From Pleodorina starrii (Eukaryota; Chlorophyta; Chlorophyceae; Chlamydomonadales; Volvocaceae), in NCBI GenBank assembly GCA_030267565.1, contig BRXU01000003.1:1782001-1846000 (forward strand): a DNA stretch of 64,000 nucleotides, written 5' to 3'. Below the pieces are notes generated by a model. That model searched no databases. It was not told where the DNA came from and was given only the letters and a program-made list of their open reading frames with translations. Positions 1 to 12,900 of the stretch are shown one piece after another; within the stretch, counting starts at the first letter, position 1, and each line of letters starts with the position of its first letter. The position numbers were made by a program, and so were the translations under genes.

Positions 1-631
1 GGGGACGGGAGGCGAGGGAGGGGAGGGTGGATCAAGAGGGAGCCGCAGCGAGGGAGGACCAAGGGGAGGAGGAGGCGGCGTCAGCGAAGGGATGGGTAGT
101 GAGGAGAGGGGAGCAAGAGGAAGAAGGGGAGGGACGGGTGTGAGCCCTACTACGGTAGCGCGGAGGCCTCCATACATGCATCTGGGTGGGTTCCGTGCAT
201 CCGTCGGGCCGAGCGCGCCTTGCCTCACGGCCAGGTACCTCCATGTACCAGGTACCTCGAGTCGCTTCTCGGTTCCAGGCTGCTTTTCGCCTGCTGCAAC
301 GTTCCGCCCACTTTTCGAACCCCCAACGGGTTCCCGTGTTCGTTCGTTTTCATGACGCGAACCCCCGAGAGAAAGGTAACACCCACCCCCACGTCATCAT
401 CATCATCCGCAGCCCCCGTTGGGCGCACCCACCATTTCCTGCCTCCTTCCCCCGCCGCGGAGCGGGGGGCCGCGGGCTCGTTTTAATTCTGCTGGAGATA
501 TCAGGTAATCCTCAGGTAATATCCCAGGTAACTGCGTTGCGTTCCCTCGCCCCGGGCCGTTTCAATTACCCCCGTCCCCCCCCCCTTCCCACCCGCCCCG
601 CCCTGCCGCCCTCCCGCCCCAAAAAGCTCAC
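1..631. other. Intron sequence or downstream flank of the ABCG gene; no exon found
   Basis: No reading frame here on the minus strand carries a hydrophobic helix or other ABCG-like C-terminus, and none joins in phase to the donor at 631. The stretch is rich in purine and C runs. Several GGTAAT/GGTACC motifs lie at 230-535. Confidence 0.5.
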
Positions 632-2081
632 GTCCACATCAATGTCGAAGATGTCCGCCTGCTTCACCGTGCAGCCCTCCCCTCCTCCGCCTCCGCCCTC
701 CGCGATCAGCGCGCAGTCGTAGGGCCGGTGCCTGAACTCAATCTTGAGCAGCAGGTTCCAGCCCCAATAGATGAACGACACGAACTTCAGCCAGGCGATC
801 CACACCGGCATGCCCCGCACGTAGTAGCCGCCGACCAGCATGGTTGCGAGCATGAAGATGGTGGCCACCGTCTGTCCGTTCTGCGGGTTGATGACGGTGG
901 CGCCGATGAGCAGACCCACGCTCTGGCTGGTCAGCACGATCAGCAGGATGGAGGCCCAGTGGGCGAAGAAGGCGCCTGCGCCGGGGGGGGGGGAGGGCGG
1001 GGGAAGGGGGGAAGGGCAGGGGAAGGGCAGGGGAAGAGCGGGGGAAGGGCAGGGGAGGGAGGTTTACACGGGTAGGCCGGAGCAGCAGCAGGGACAAGCG
1101 GCAGCCAGCCAGCCAGCCAGCCACGACGTTCTCCTCCTGTCCACTTCGGACCGATCCCCCTACTACCGTACCCCGCCGTTCGCTCAGCCACCCAGCAAAG
1201 CCATTCCAATAAACCACCCCCTTCGACTGACCGTCACCTCCCGCGCTCGAGCCCGAGACCCGGCCCACCCCAACGCTGATGCCCACGCGCCTCTCCCGCC
1301 TCCCCCCCCTTCCCTCACCCGCGTCCAGTCTCAGTCCCGCCATCCAGTAAATGATCCACACAAAGAGTGAGGGCAGGAAGCAGTCCATGGGCAGATCCGA
1401 CAGCGTGCGAGCCAGGTAGTAGGCGGACAGCCGGTACATGCCGCTCTGCCGCTCCTTGACAAGCATCTGCACCAGGCGGGGAGGAGGGGAGGGGAGGGGG
1501 GCGGGGGCGGAGGTAAAAAAGAAGATACACCGCAGCGAGAGGGGGGGCCGCCGCGGAAGAGGAGGCGCACGAGCCGGGGGGGGGGGAGAAGGGCAAGCAT
1601 CCCGGACTGCGGAGATCGGCTTTCTTGTTTTGTTTTGCTTCCTAGTTGGGTAAAACAAAACCGTCGACCGATAACATTACAATTTACAAACAACGAAGGG
1701 GGGAAGCAGCTCGGGGAAGACCGGGTCGACGCACAGCTCCCCTTTCCTCCGACCCTCTCTTCTTCCCCTCCCTCGCCTCCTCCTCACCAGCCCTTCCCCC
1801 CTCCCTCCACCCTCCCCCATCCCCTCCACCCCCCAACCCACCTGGAACTCCAGCGGGAACGTGAACAGCGCCGCAAACAGTGTTGAGAAGCCCATGAAGA
1901 GCTCCACGAAGAACAGCAGCCCCCCCACATCCAGCACGTCCTGCTGACCCTCCAGGGAGGCGCCCTGCTGCCACCAAAACAGACCCGCCAGCACCGCAAC
2001 CGCCAGCAGCTGACCCGTCTTCTGAACCGACAGCGACTGGAAGCGCCGCGTCTTGACGGAGCGGAGCGACAGGTAGCGGAC
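632..2081 (-). other. ABCG transmembrane domain exons (9-11)
   Basis: Exon 9 opens with the basic stretch [14 protein letters not shown], then two hydrophobic segments ([15 protein letters not shown] and a Leu/Phe-rich run ending [10 protein letters not shown]). Exon 10 carries the conserved [20 protein letters not shown] loop and a third helix, WIIYWMAGL. Exon 11 carries two more ([18 protein letters not shown] and [15 protein letters not shown]), then the [19 protein letters not shown] segment and an extracellular-type loop. The domain matches ABC2_membrane architecture; its sixth helix is missing from the window. Confidence 0.9.
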
Positions 2082-5000
2082 CTGGCAGCAGCAGCGGTAA
2101 GAAAAGAAGAGGGGGAGGGGCAGGGGGATAAGAATAGGACAGTCGAAAGAGGCAAGTACAGCTCTCGACTGCCCAACTGCCTGCGTCCATTGCCTTCGCC
2201 CAACCCAACCAAACCCTCAAGCGCCCGCCAAGGCCTTCACCCCACCCGCTCCCACCGCTTAATGCACCCAAGCACATCCCCTCCCCCCACACTTGCCACC
2301 CACCCACCCACCCACCCACCCACCTGATCCAACCAGGGGGCGCCCCACTTGTCATCCGCCGCCCCCTCTCCCTCCTCCTCCACCGCCCTCGGAGCCAGAG
2401 CCAACAGGTCCACCGCACTGCCCTCGCCACCGCCGTTGACCGCACTGAGCCCGCCCAGCCGCTTCTCCGGCGAACCACTCCCATCATCACCGCCTCCTCC
2501 ACCATTGGTGCCGGCCACCCGTAGCTCCGCCTCCGACAGATCAGCGGCCCGGATGCCGCCGCGGCCCCGACCTGCGTGTGGGTGTGTGGGAGTGCGCGTG
2601 TGTATGTGTGTGTGGATATGTGCGTGGATGTCGCGCGAGTCAACCCACCACCCAACTCCTTGCATCCGCTGGACCAAACAAACAAACAAACCGCTGGACC
2701 AAACAAACAAACAAACCGCTGGACCAAACAAACAAACAAACAAACCCAGATCTGCATATATGAAGGAACCAATCCATTCCAACCCAGACCCCACCCACCC
2801 ATCCACCCACCGATGGACCGCTTCTCAAACGCCTCAATCAACTGTCGGTGCACCTCCTCCACTGACAAGCCGGCATCCGTACTGGACGAGCAAGTCGGCG
2901 CCGCGGCGACGTCGTCGTCGTCAGCGGCGGCGGAAGCCGCGACGCCGCCGGCCCGGCGCCGCACACCGTTGGCTGCCGTGCCTTCCCCCGCCCCCGCCGC
3001 CAAGTCGCAGAGTCCTGCTCCGAAGCTGCTGCCGCTGCGGGAGGTGACCACATCTCCATTGGCCAGGTCCAGAATGTGGTCTGTGTGCGTGTGTGTGGGG
3101 GGTAGATGGGTAGGAGAGGTGGGAGGTGGGGACAGGAGAGCGGGGGGGGGGGAGGTGGGGCAGGGGAGCGGGTGTGGAGATGCAGGACGGAACGACAACG
3201 GCGATGGCGATGGAAGTTGATGTGGCAGGAGCAGTGGCAGTTGTGAACGGTCTGTTTGTTTGTTTCCAATATATCGTCCACGCCCCTCCGCCTGCCCGCC
3301 CCTCCCCACCTGCCCAAACAGCCCCACGCCTGACTCCACCACCCCCATCCCCACCCACACCAACCCCCCACCCACACCAACCCCCATCTCTTACCCAGCA
3401 ACCCCACCCCACCCACCCGCAATGTTGGTTCCGAAGGGGCAGGGCTGTCCCTGCAGCTTGAACCAGGTCGCCACGCACTGCGCGTCTCCGTAGTACATGC
3501 AGCGGCCCTGGGCAAGAAGCATCAGCTGCGTACCGAGGGGTGGAGGGGGGACAGTGTGGGGTCAGGGGGTCAGGCAGGGGGTTCAGGCAGGGGGGGGGCA
3601 GGGCAGGGTAAGGCACCGCGGCACCGTGGGGCGGCAGGCACACGCGCACACACAGGGCTGCGTTGAGGGCGGACCCGACAGCAAGAGCATTCATTCAATC
3701 AGCTCTCGGGTCTGCTGGAGGAACATTGCCGTACAGCTGAGGGCCGCAGCAGTTCACGACAAATACGTCTCAAGGGGCCCGCGACCTGCCCTCGTCCATC
3801 TGCCCCGACCACCGTCCCCCGCCCTCATCCCAGCCCCCCTCCCAACACACACACATACACATGCACACACGCTCACCTTGTCCATTTGCTTGTAGAGGCG
3901 GCTGGAGGGCTGGTGGATGGAGGTGACAATGGTGCGCCCCCCGTGCGCCAGCGAGCGCAGTGTGTGCATCAGCCGCAGCGCCGTCGTGCTGTCTGCGCAT
4001 TCATTCATTCATTCATTCATGCGGATACACACAAACACGCAGAGGGTTACGCCTCTGCTTAGAAAGAAGTTATTTTCATTTACCGTAAATCCAACTAGGT
4101 GGGGTTAGATTCTCGCCTGAAGATTTGGCTACATCTCCAATACTGCCCTCATGGATTGCCCAAACATTTGGTTAATGGCTTCTTTAGGGTTTGGATTGAC
4201 GCAGTATCACGCTGGTCTGCACCCACCCCCCCACCCCCCACCCCCCCACCCATGCACCCACCCCCCACCCACCCAGTCCGCTGGTGGGCTCATCCAGCAG
4301 CAACATGCTGGGGTTGATCAGCAGCTCGTGACCTGAGGGGAGGGGAGAGGGGCGGCGGAGGGGGTGAGCATAAGAGGGGGGAGAGGACGGGAGCGAAGGA
4401 GCGAGGGGAAGAGGGACTGGGACGTCCGATGCAGTGCGGTGCAGTGCGGGCGTCACATATCGGAGGCTCATATCGGAGGGAAGGAGGAGAGGGGATTGGG
4501 GCGAAACACGGGCGGGAGGGCGGAGGCGGGGCAGGATGAGGAGGTGGGTGAGCTCACGGGCTGAGCGGGCGGGTTGGGAGGGAGGAGGTTGTTGAAGAGT
4601 GTAATGCAAGAACGAAACCCCGGGAATCCGGGGTAGACGGGGGGGGGGGGAGGGGGTTGCGGTCGGTGCCCCGCGCAGATGCCGCCAAACCTCATCGGCT
4701 GTCTTTTGCCGCCTCCCCCTCCCCCTCCCACCGGGGGCTGCTCTCCGCGTCCACTTGAGCGGCCAACACCACCCACCCCTGGAGCCGCCAACACACACCA
4801 CCACAACACAGCTCCGGACTCGCCGCTCCAGTCCAGACGGGGTGGCGTCCAACCGCACGGTGCGACGCACGGCCCCATCCGCACCGCGCTGTGTCCCCCC
4901 TGTGCCCCTCCCCTCCCCTCCCCTGATGGCCTGCGGGCTGTGCCCGCCCCGTACGGCAGGTGCCGCAGACCCCCTGCCGCCCCAACCCCACCCGCAAAAT

Positions 5001-6737
5001 CAACCCACATCCCTTCGTCCACCCACCCGCATGTCCAACCCGGCCAGGACCGATCCGGCCAGTTGGGGTTCCACCTCCCTCTCCCTCCCTCCCCAGCACA
5101 GCGCATTGCACCGCCCCACACCGCCCCCTCCGCATCCGCATCCACATCCTCCTCCGCCTCCGCTGGACCGCTGGCTCTCACCGATGGACACCCTCTTCCG
5201 CTCTCCACCGCTGACTCCCCTCATCGCGTGCGACCCAATGATGGTGTTCCTGCACCTCTCCAGCCCCAGCCCCGATATGACCATGTCCACCCGGCCCAGC
5301 TTGTCCGCCCGGGACCAGCTGCGAGGGAGACGCAGCAGCGCAGCGAAGTACAGCGTCTCGTACACAGTCAGCTCCGCGAATAGCAGGTCGTCCTGGGGGG
5401 TGTGGGGAGGGAGGGAGGGAGGGAGGGAGGGAGGGAGGGAGGGAGGGAGGGAGGGAGGGAGGGAGGGAGGGAGGGAGGGAGGGAGGGAGGGAGGGAGGGA
5501 GGGAGGGAGGGAGGGAGGGAGGGAGGGAGGGAGGGAGGGAGGGAGGGAGGGAGGGAGGGAGGGAGGGAGGGAGGGAGGGAGGGAGGGAGGGAGGGAGGGA
5601 GGGAGGGAGGGAGGGAGGGAGGGAGGGAGGGAGGGAGGGGACAAAGTTGGGGTGGTTGATCTGTCTGGCGGCCCTCGTTCCCGGTCGAGGCAGTTGAGTC
5701 GATGGCGGGTTGAGCGCTCCCACCGTCCATCCGTCTTTACTCCGGCGTCCCTGGCCCCCCTTTCCTTTCCATTCCATTCCCATATCCAAGACCACCCTTA
5801 ACCACCCCCATCATAACCCTAACACACCTCTTAACCCCCGCAGCACACACCTGACTGACGTATCCCAGCTTGCGCTTCACGGGCTTTGACATTTTGGCTC
5901 CGTTGAAGGTGACCGAGCCCTCCAGTCGGGCGGTGGAGCGGCCCCCCAGCAGCGTCAGGAGGCTGGTCTTGCCGCCACCGCTTGGGCCCATCAGGGCCAG
6001 CACCTGTGACCGCCAGCCACGTTTCGGCGTTGGGGACACGACGAGATTGGAGAGAGTGAGTGATGAGGGGGAGGAGGGGAGCGGGAGAGAGAGAGAGGGA
6101 GGGAGAGAGAGAGGGGGGAGAGAGTGTGAGAGAGAGTGATGACGGGGAGGTGGGGAGCGGGAGCGGGAGAGGAAGTGGGGAGAGGGAAAGGTATCAGGCG
6201 GGGGGGAGGGCCTACTAGCAGAGCGGAGAGGAGAGGAGAGGCGAGGGGAGGTTTGCCGCGTTGTGAAAATGTCAATGTCAATGGGGCGACATGGTGGGTT
6301 CGTCGGACCAGATTTGAAGGCGGTCAAGAGGTACGCACCTCGCCCGGGGTGACTTCGCCACTGATGTTGAAGAGGATCTGGCGCTCCTTGGGGGCCTGCT
6401 GCGGCTTCGTGGCGCCATCGTCCGTCGATGCGCGCTTGCCAGCGCAGGCGCTAAAGAAGGCGGGCTTCGCCTGGGCTCCGGGAAGGACCAGCGTGGGCAC
6501 CCAGGCGCATACGTCATCGAAGCGGATGAGCACTTGCGAACGCTTTTCAATCGTCCTCAGCAGGTTCGCATTCGTCTGGTTGCGCTTTAGGTGGGAGTTC
6601 TGCGCCGCGCGGTCAAGGTCGTTCTTTGGCTCGCCAGGTACATCTTTGACAGCGATAGCGACATGTGAAGCGCCGTTGGGTTGGCCTGCAGTTGGCGCTG
6701 AGCCCGTTGGGGCCGGCGCCTCCACTCCGTCGCCCAT
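632..6737 (-). CDS. ABCG (white-brown complex) half transporter, 3' end outside window
   Basis: An ATP-driven membrane exporter of the ABCG subfamily in NBD-then-TMD order; the substrate cannot be told. The start ATG at 6737 opens a 133-codon first exon. Exons: 6339-6737, 5851-6003, 5182-5392, 4273-4332, 3877-3992, 3417-3525, 2811-3080, 2324-2571, 1842-2081, 1319-1466 and 632-975. All ten junctions are GT-AG with matching phases, giving 766 codons. Motifs: Walker A GPSGGGKT (about 139-146), signature [12 protein letters not shown] (about 244-255), Walker B and D-loop [15 protein letters not shown] (about 265-279), H-loop His near 301. Five hydrophobic segments follow from about residue 535. 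The frame is still open at the donor at 631 (GAC|GTGAGC). The sixth helix and stop expected for the family were not found in 1-631, so the last exon is probably left of the window. It forms a homodimer or heterodimer in the known family. Family call is firm; the 3' end is missing. Confidence 0.95.
2324..3080 (-). other. ABCG extended linker between NBD and TMD (exons 7-8)
   Basis: Residues about 350-522 open with the conserved [10 protein letters not shown] segment, then become a Ser/Gly/Ala/Asp-rich stretch with an acidic run and a GGGGGDDG tract before the pre-membrane WGAPWLDQ. The insert looks disordered. It is longer than the linker usual in plant and animal ABCG half transporters, a judgement from general knowledge. 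Such an insert may carry regulatory phosphorylation sites; that is inference only. Confidence 0.8.
2666..2746 (+). repeat. 25-bp tandem repeat, three copies, in ABCG intron 7
   Basis: Unit begins CCGCTGGACC followed by a (AAAC)n run. Copies start at 2666, 2691 and 2716. It lies in the intron between exons 7 and 8. Confidence 0.9.
3417..6003 (-). other. ABCG nucleotide-binding domain exons (2-6)
   Basis: Exons 2 to 6 encode the ATPase core, about residues 134-349. Exon 1 ends ...GEVTPGE and exon 2 begins [13 protein letters not shown], so the intron splits the domain just before the P-loop. The signature motif ends exon 3, Walker B is in the 60-nt exon 4, and the D-loop Asp codon is split between exons 4 and 5. 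Every catalytic motif I can locate is intact, so the domain should hydrolyse ATP. Confidence 0.93.
5405..5640 (+). repeat. (GAGG)n microsatellite, about 235 bp, in ABCG intron 3
   Basis: A nearly perfect GGGA/GAGG tetranucleotide run just downstream of the exon 3 acceptor region. Sense RNA of the gene is (CCCT)n here. The long reading frames across it on both strands are artefacts of the repeat. Confidence 0.97.
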
Positions 6738-9700
6738 ATACGCTCTGCCGACTTTGCAGTTAAGATGTAAAACCTCTGTGTAGTTACAGATGAAAGGGCT
6801 CGTAACCCTTCTATTAGGCTTTTCTCGCGCGTAAGCTCGACTGTCACCCCTGTCACCGCTACTACAAAGTTACAACGCTCTGTCAACAGTTGGAGTGGTG
6901 AAGTTCAGGGAATTCAACTTGCAAGACCTGTCTCAACAACCCTCGTAAGGAAGCTGCTTCGCGGTTGCGCTCACGGCCAGGTCCATATACTAATAGCGGG
7001 CACGTAATAGCGGACGGTCACAAAGGTAAGTCTTGCACACAATTATAAAATAAAACCAAAGGAATAATGAATAAAAGGAAACTTTGACCTTGGAAGAGAC
7101 TGTGGTGCAACGGAGTGTGTGGTCGCAGGCCATGCAGTTGAACCGTCGCAGTACAAACAATGAGAAAACCAACCGTTTTCACCGTGGCAGACTCGACGTT
7201 GGATTTTTTACAGTATATGTTGTTAGCTTAACATCTTAATATTTCTGAGGGTTCAACGCAATCACTGATGGTTGGCAGGGCGCAGACCGGGGTGACAGAC
7301 ACCGATGAACGCGGTCCGATGCCGCGTGACGGATCCAAGGGGCGAGCATTCTATGTCAAGTGATTAGGTCAATGCACTTGCACGGTTTCTATCGGCTGTT
7401 GAGCCCATCGGGCGAGCAGTCTGCCCGCCGTCAAAGGGCAAACGACGAAAGCGCGAAACTCGGTATGTTGGTGACCATGATGCCCCGACAAAGGTTCAAC
7501 CTGGATGCTGGGCCTTACAAATCCAGTTAATGGACGGCGTCTTGGACGGTAGATCCTGCGCCCGAGCCCCCGCGACATTCGTCGCGGGAAACCCGCAGCC
7601 AAACAGCAGCCAGTAGCCAAGGATTTCATGTCTACGGCGGACCGGGTACCGTGCGACGCACAACAGAGACACAGCATGTCGGCTGTGACCACACCGCCTC
7701 TCGCCCCTCTCTCCCGGCGAGCAAGCGGGTTGGTGTGCTGATGACCCGGGGGCAGCGTGCGTGGCAGCGCGCGCATTATTGCGCGCTGGCGCGCCATTTG
7801 GTTCTCCCGAAGGAACGCTGACAAGTTACACAACAGCTGCTTAAGCTGGAGCTGTGGCCGAGGCGGGGCATCGACCCCTCGGGGCTCACCACCACCACCA
7901 CCTCCTCCGCCACCATCCTCCGCCATATACTGTATTCCCATCGCGTCAGGCGATGCTGTCCAGGCGCTGTCGCTGCCGCTGTGGCCGTGCCGCCGCGTGT
8001 AATGCTGTCGGTCTGCGGTGGGAGCAGGTCCCGTGCTGATGCAGCTGCGCGCGCTTCGTTGTTCACAAGGAGGGGGGGGGGCAGGATTCACGGCTATACA
8101 GGCAGTAGGGCAGGTGCGGGTGGTACGCTTGATTTATATGTATATGTCAGCGCTGCGGCAGCTGGGTACGTCGGCTGCTCCTCCGTTTCGCTTCGCAGCG
8201 GCGGCCTCACTTTGCGTTTCGAGCTATCTGAACCACCACAGCGCCACTCGCCTCCGTATCCAGTGCGGCTGCGCTCTTCCGTGGCCCTCGCCCCCCCCCC
8301 GTTTGTTGCTCTTTTGAAAACGGGAAGCATTAGCAATCTTCTGATACGTTACCGTTTACGGGCTCCGGCACAGCACACACACACATACACACCTCGCTAT
8401 CGTGGCGCTATGGTACGGTGTTTCCCCAAGGGAGACCGTTAAGGCTGATGGACTTGCATTGGCTGCGGCACGACACGACATGTGCAAACTGGGCAAGCAG
8501 GCCGGCCCCCGGTCAGCCAGCCAGCCAGCCAGACAGCCCCGGTACAGTATTGGCAGATTGGTTCGCGTTACCACAACCAACAATTTTCCACGGCTTCCGA
8601 CTCCCAAAGCGCAGCACCCGTCAAGTAAAGCACCCGCGGGCAGCTCAGCGACCCGCGGCGGCCGCCAGCTCACGCAACGCGCATCCCCACCCCCTTGGCT
8701 GTCCGTTGACCACCTCCTCCTCCGCGCTGCGAAGGATACGGTAGCGCACAGGACCGGACCGACCCATCGTTGGGCGCAGCCAGCAAGAGGAGGTGCAGGT
8801 GGGGTCCTGCATCGACGCTGCGACGTCCACGCCGGCGATCAGCGCCGCCGCCGGAATCAGTTCAGGTGGCGAGAGGCGCGCGCGCCGCGTCCCTCCCGCG
8901 TTCCGGTGCGGGCCATCCCCCCCACCCGCCCAGCCACCGCCCACCCGCGGCTCTGTTGGTGCTGGCTCGTGCCTAACTGGCAGGAAGGAAGCCAGGAGCA
9001 ACGCATACGGTAAGAGCAACAACGGCCAGGCGAGGGCGGCCAGACTACAGCCCCGGGCTTCGAGCTGGGTCGGCCACCCGCACGCTCCGGCCAGCGGTGC
9101 CCCTTCCCCAGTCGACCCTTCTGCGCCTCACAACACACATCTAACGAATTATGGTGACGATATGAGACGGAGACACGGAAAGATCTCGAGAACGTGCACG
9201 TGCCTACACACGTCCTCGTTACGACGCCGCCACCAGCAGTAATCCTCCGGCCCCCCGTTTTCGGCGCCCCACCCCACCCCAATCTCCCCACCCCGCAGCT
9301 CCTTCCCCCATCTCCCGAGGGCTGAATCCGACCGGCCACGCATCGTGCGGTCCTTCGCTGCACAGCTTACCTCCCAACTCGTACCCCCACCCCCCGCAAA
9401 CACACATTAACACACACACACACACACACACACATGAACACTTACACAAACACGCACTATGTACTTTGCCGCACTGCTCGCCACCCACCAACCCCACGGC
9501 GGTGGTGGGTCGGCATACGAGGCATTACGACTCCCTCCTCTACCCAGCGGACAGCCCTTCGTCCATTTTCGGGCGGCCTGGAGTCTGGAGCCGCATTCCC
9601 AGGCCCTCCGCAGCAACTGAAAAACGTCGGTGTGGCGCTGCTTCCCTTGCTACTGCTGCTGCTGATGCTGCCACTACTGCTGCTGCTGCTGCCGCCGCGC

Positions 9701-9901
9701 GTGAGAGCCCGCCCGCAGCGTCATCCGCTGCAAACCGCGCCCGCCGCTGTGGCAGGGGCCCTCGCCACCCCTGCTGCCAACAGGGACGCCCTCCTCCTTC
9801 TGCCCTCCGGTCCCTCTCCTCCTCAGGTCCTCCTGCTCCTGTACCCGCTTCACTTCCCACCCCTCAAGCTCCAGCTCCCGCCGCTGTCCTCCTCCTTCCC
9901 C
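6738..9901. other. Intergenic region: ABCG 5' flank and BRR2 3' flank
   Basis: The stretch lies between the ABCG start codon (6737) and the BRR2 stop codon (9902). Positions 6990-7250 are distinctly AT-rich for this window and sit where the ABCG promoter or 5' UTR would be. No reading frame on either strand has codon use or similarity I can support. Candidates such as 8402-9013 plus and 7369-8091 minus have irregular composition and no recognisable domain. A reverse copy of the ACGTATAGGCCGGAG repeat lies near 8346-8369, and an (AC)n run at 9408-9434. Confidence 0.6.
9442..9446 (-). promoter_or_regulatory. Candidate TGTAA polyadenylation signal for BRR2
   Basis: TGTAA on the minus strand about 455 nt after the BRR2 stop. 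UGUAA is the usual poly(A) signal in volvocine algae (established knowledge). It is the only copy I found between 9434 and the stop codon. The match is short, so chance is possible. Confidence 0.35.
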
Positions 9902-12900
9902 CTACTGCTCCATCGCGTCATCGTTGGGCGCCACCTGAAGGGGGGAGAGGGGGAACGGGTAACGCCCGGGGGGAGAGGGGGCGGGGAGGATAGGTAAACG
10001 AGATGTCGAGAGAGAGAAAGAGAGAGAACAGGTAACGGAAATGCGGAGACTCATATCAGGCCAGGCCAGGCCAGGCCAGGCCAGGCCAGGCAAGCCCTGG
10101 GGCGAGAGGAGGAGGGGGCGGCGACCCCCCACCCACCCACCCGGCCATCCCCCTTCATTCCCTCCACAACATCCACCCCCCACCCACTCCACCCCCCCAC
10201 TCCACTCCACCCCCCCCCAGCCCCCCACCTTTATGTCGAACTCGTACTCCTGGTCGCACCCCATCCAGCTGTCACACATGAAGGACAGGGTCAGGTGGGC
10301 GGTGGTTCCGGAGCCGTTGGGGGGCGGAGCGGAGAACTCCAGCTTGGTGCGGGTCTAGGGGGGGAGGGAGGGAGCAGGAGGGGGGGAGGGGGGAGGGGGA
10401 GGAGGGGTTTGAAGAGTGAGACAAGAGGGGGGAAAGGAGCGGCGGGTTAAGGAACAGTGGAGCGGGAGGGCTGCGGATGGGGGGGGATAGGGATGCCGGG
10501 AGCCCTCTTTTTCCCTTCTGGCCCCCTGCCCCCCTCCACCCTTTCCCGTCTCTTCCTTGCCTCCCCCAATACCTCCTTTACCCCTTCCCTTCCCCCCCTT
10601 TAATCAGCCATTAAGAGGCCCATTCGGCCCATTCCCTCCCCCCTCCTCCGCCCCTCTACGCCGTCTCCGTCTCCGCTGCGGTATCATTTTTTACCCCCCT
10701 ACCAGGTACCAGCCCCTCTCCCCGGCCTCCCAGCCCCCCCTGCCTCACCGTCTTGGCCAGGTTGATCCTCTTGATGGCAAGCAGCGAGTTGGTCTTGGGG
10801 TCGCCCACCACCAGCCACCAGCCCTCGTCGCGGCGGCCGGGGAAGTGCGGCGCGGGCACGGGCCCGGGCACGTCTCCTCCCGCCTCCGCCGCCGCCTCCT
10901 CGTCCACCTCCCGCTCAAGGGACACCACCAGGGTGACCGCCTCGCCGGGGAGCACCTCCTCATCGCCACCCATCACCTCGTACGACAGCTGTAGGGGGGC
11001 GTGTGTGTGTGTGTGAGTGTGTGGGTGGGTGTGGGTGGGCCATCAAGGGACGGAGGCGGTGTGTGTGGGGGGGATGCGAGTTGATTTCCGACATCCTTAA
11101 CGGGGGCGTCGCGTTACCCCCGACATGCACCGGCACCGGCCCATGCCCTCCCTCCCCAGCCTCCCCAGTCCCGAAAGCTCCCATTCACCCTCGTCGTCCC
11201 TTCCCCCTCGCTGACAGGCCCCAACCCCTCCCTGCCCTCCCTCCCTGTCCCCCCCCCTTACCCCTGTATACACAAGAGTCCACACACCGACAGACCCCCC
11301 TTCACCCTTCGCCCTTGACCCTGCCCTTGACCCTCCCTCCCTCCCTCCCCCCACACCCTCCCCACCCTCTACCCCCTCACGTTGATGTCCGGGTATCTGT
11401 TGGCCACGCCCGCAATCTCCCCCAGCTGCGCCTCGCTGACCGCCGAGCCCAGCGCCTCCCTCCGCGGCCCATCCGCCATCTCCAGCAGCTCGAACACGGA
11501 GGAGCAGCCGGCGCCCTCCAGCCGGGCGGCCACAGCGGGGCTCACGTGGGGCAGCTGCAGAAGCGGACTGTCCTTGTCCCACAGGGCCTAGCGGGGGGGA
11601 GTAGGGGGGGAGCAGGGGGGGATAGGGGAGGGGGGAATAAGGGGGGAGCGGAGGCGGAGGGGGAAGTGGGGCAGCGAAAAGGAAGGAAAGGGTATTGGGG
11701 AGGGGGAGGGGCGGCAACCAGGGCCCAGGTAGCACCAGCTTGGTTTGCCGCAGCGATACGTCGGATGCCACCTTCCGAGAAATCCCGCCCCAGCCTCCTC
11801 CGCCTCCTGCTTCTGCTGATGCTCCTGGTGATGCTCCTGGTGGTGGTGATGGTGATGGTGGTGGTAATGGCGCCAGGCAGCCGCACCTGCCACCCAGACA
11901 CCCCACAGCCATATCCACCAGCTGCTCCCGGCCCTCCACCTCCCCCCACTCCACCCCCACCTCCACCCGCCCTCCCCGGCTCGACAACCTCCATCAGAAG
12001 CCCCCTCCCCTCCCCTCCCCGACGTGTTGCCCCAACCACCCTACCACCCAGCTCTCCCGACCTCCCCAGCTCTCCCTCCCCCCCTCCCAGCTCTCCTTCT
12101 CCCCCCTCCCAGCTCCCAGCTCATTGTTATATAAAGGAGCATATCACTCCCTGAACCTCCTCCCCACCTTCCTCCCCCCCAAGCCCGTTACCTGCGTCAC
12201 CATCTGGCTCATCTCCATGGCGGCAATGGCGGGGGACAACCAGCCGTTGCTGGCGATCACGTCCACGATGGCCTGAGGGGGGGAGGGAGGGGGAGGAGGA
12301 GGGAGGAGGAGGGAGGGGGGGAGGAGGGGGGTGGAGCGGAGGGCGAGGAAGGGGCGGAGGGGGGGAGGCGAACAAGTCCAGGTTTGCAGCAAGCTGTCAG
12401 ACCGACAGACGAAGGGGCGGGGGTGGGGTCGGGGGGGGGGGGGTAGGGATGTTCCTTCAGTTCGGTCCATCCTCCCACCTCGCCCACCTCCTTCACGCAC
12501 AGCACAAGAAACCCTAAAACCCAAACCCCCACAGCACCACTCCTCCCCCATCCCCACCCACCCCTCCTCGATGCGTGTAGAGAGATAAACCAAGACCGAG
12601 GCTTAACCACCACAAGGTATAACCCAACCACTCTCCCGCCCCTCCCCCAAAAACCACATCCCCCCCTCCTCCCCCTCCCCTCCCCCCTCCCTCCAAACCC
12701 CCCCGTTCCTTACCTGCAGCAGCCTCACGCTCTCCCGCACCACCTCCCTCTGGTCCAGCGCCAGATCTCCCCCCAGCGCTGTGCGGCTGAAGTGCGACTG
12801 CAGCAGCGCATTGGCCTTCACGTGCGGGTCAGAGTAGCGGGGCTGGCTCACAGCCACGGGCGCGTGGGCCAACAGCTTCTGCACCGCCGCCTCCTCACCG

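Noticed and set aside
5405..5795. Long open frames on both strands across the GGGA tracts (also near 13840 and 63290).
   Set aside because: They consist only of PPSL or GREG repeats from a tetranucleotide microsatellite inside introns.
7005..7030. A perfect plus-strand splice donor context (AAAG|GTAAGT) upstream of the ABCG gene.
   Set aside because: No open frame ends there on the plus strand and no partner exon or acceptor was found. A non-coding transcript is possible but unsupported.
7369..8091. A 240-codon minus-strand open frame between ABCG and BRR2.
   Set aside because: Composition and codon use are unlike the real genes, no domain is visible, and GC richness makes such frames common.
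8402..9013. A 203-codon plus-strand open frame.
   Set aside because: Ser/Pro/Arg low complexity with no hydrophobic pattern, motif or neighbouring in-phase exon.
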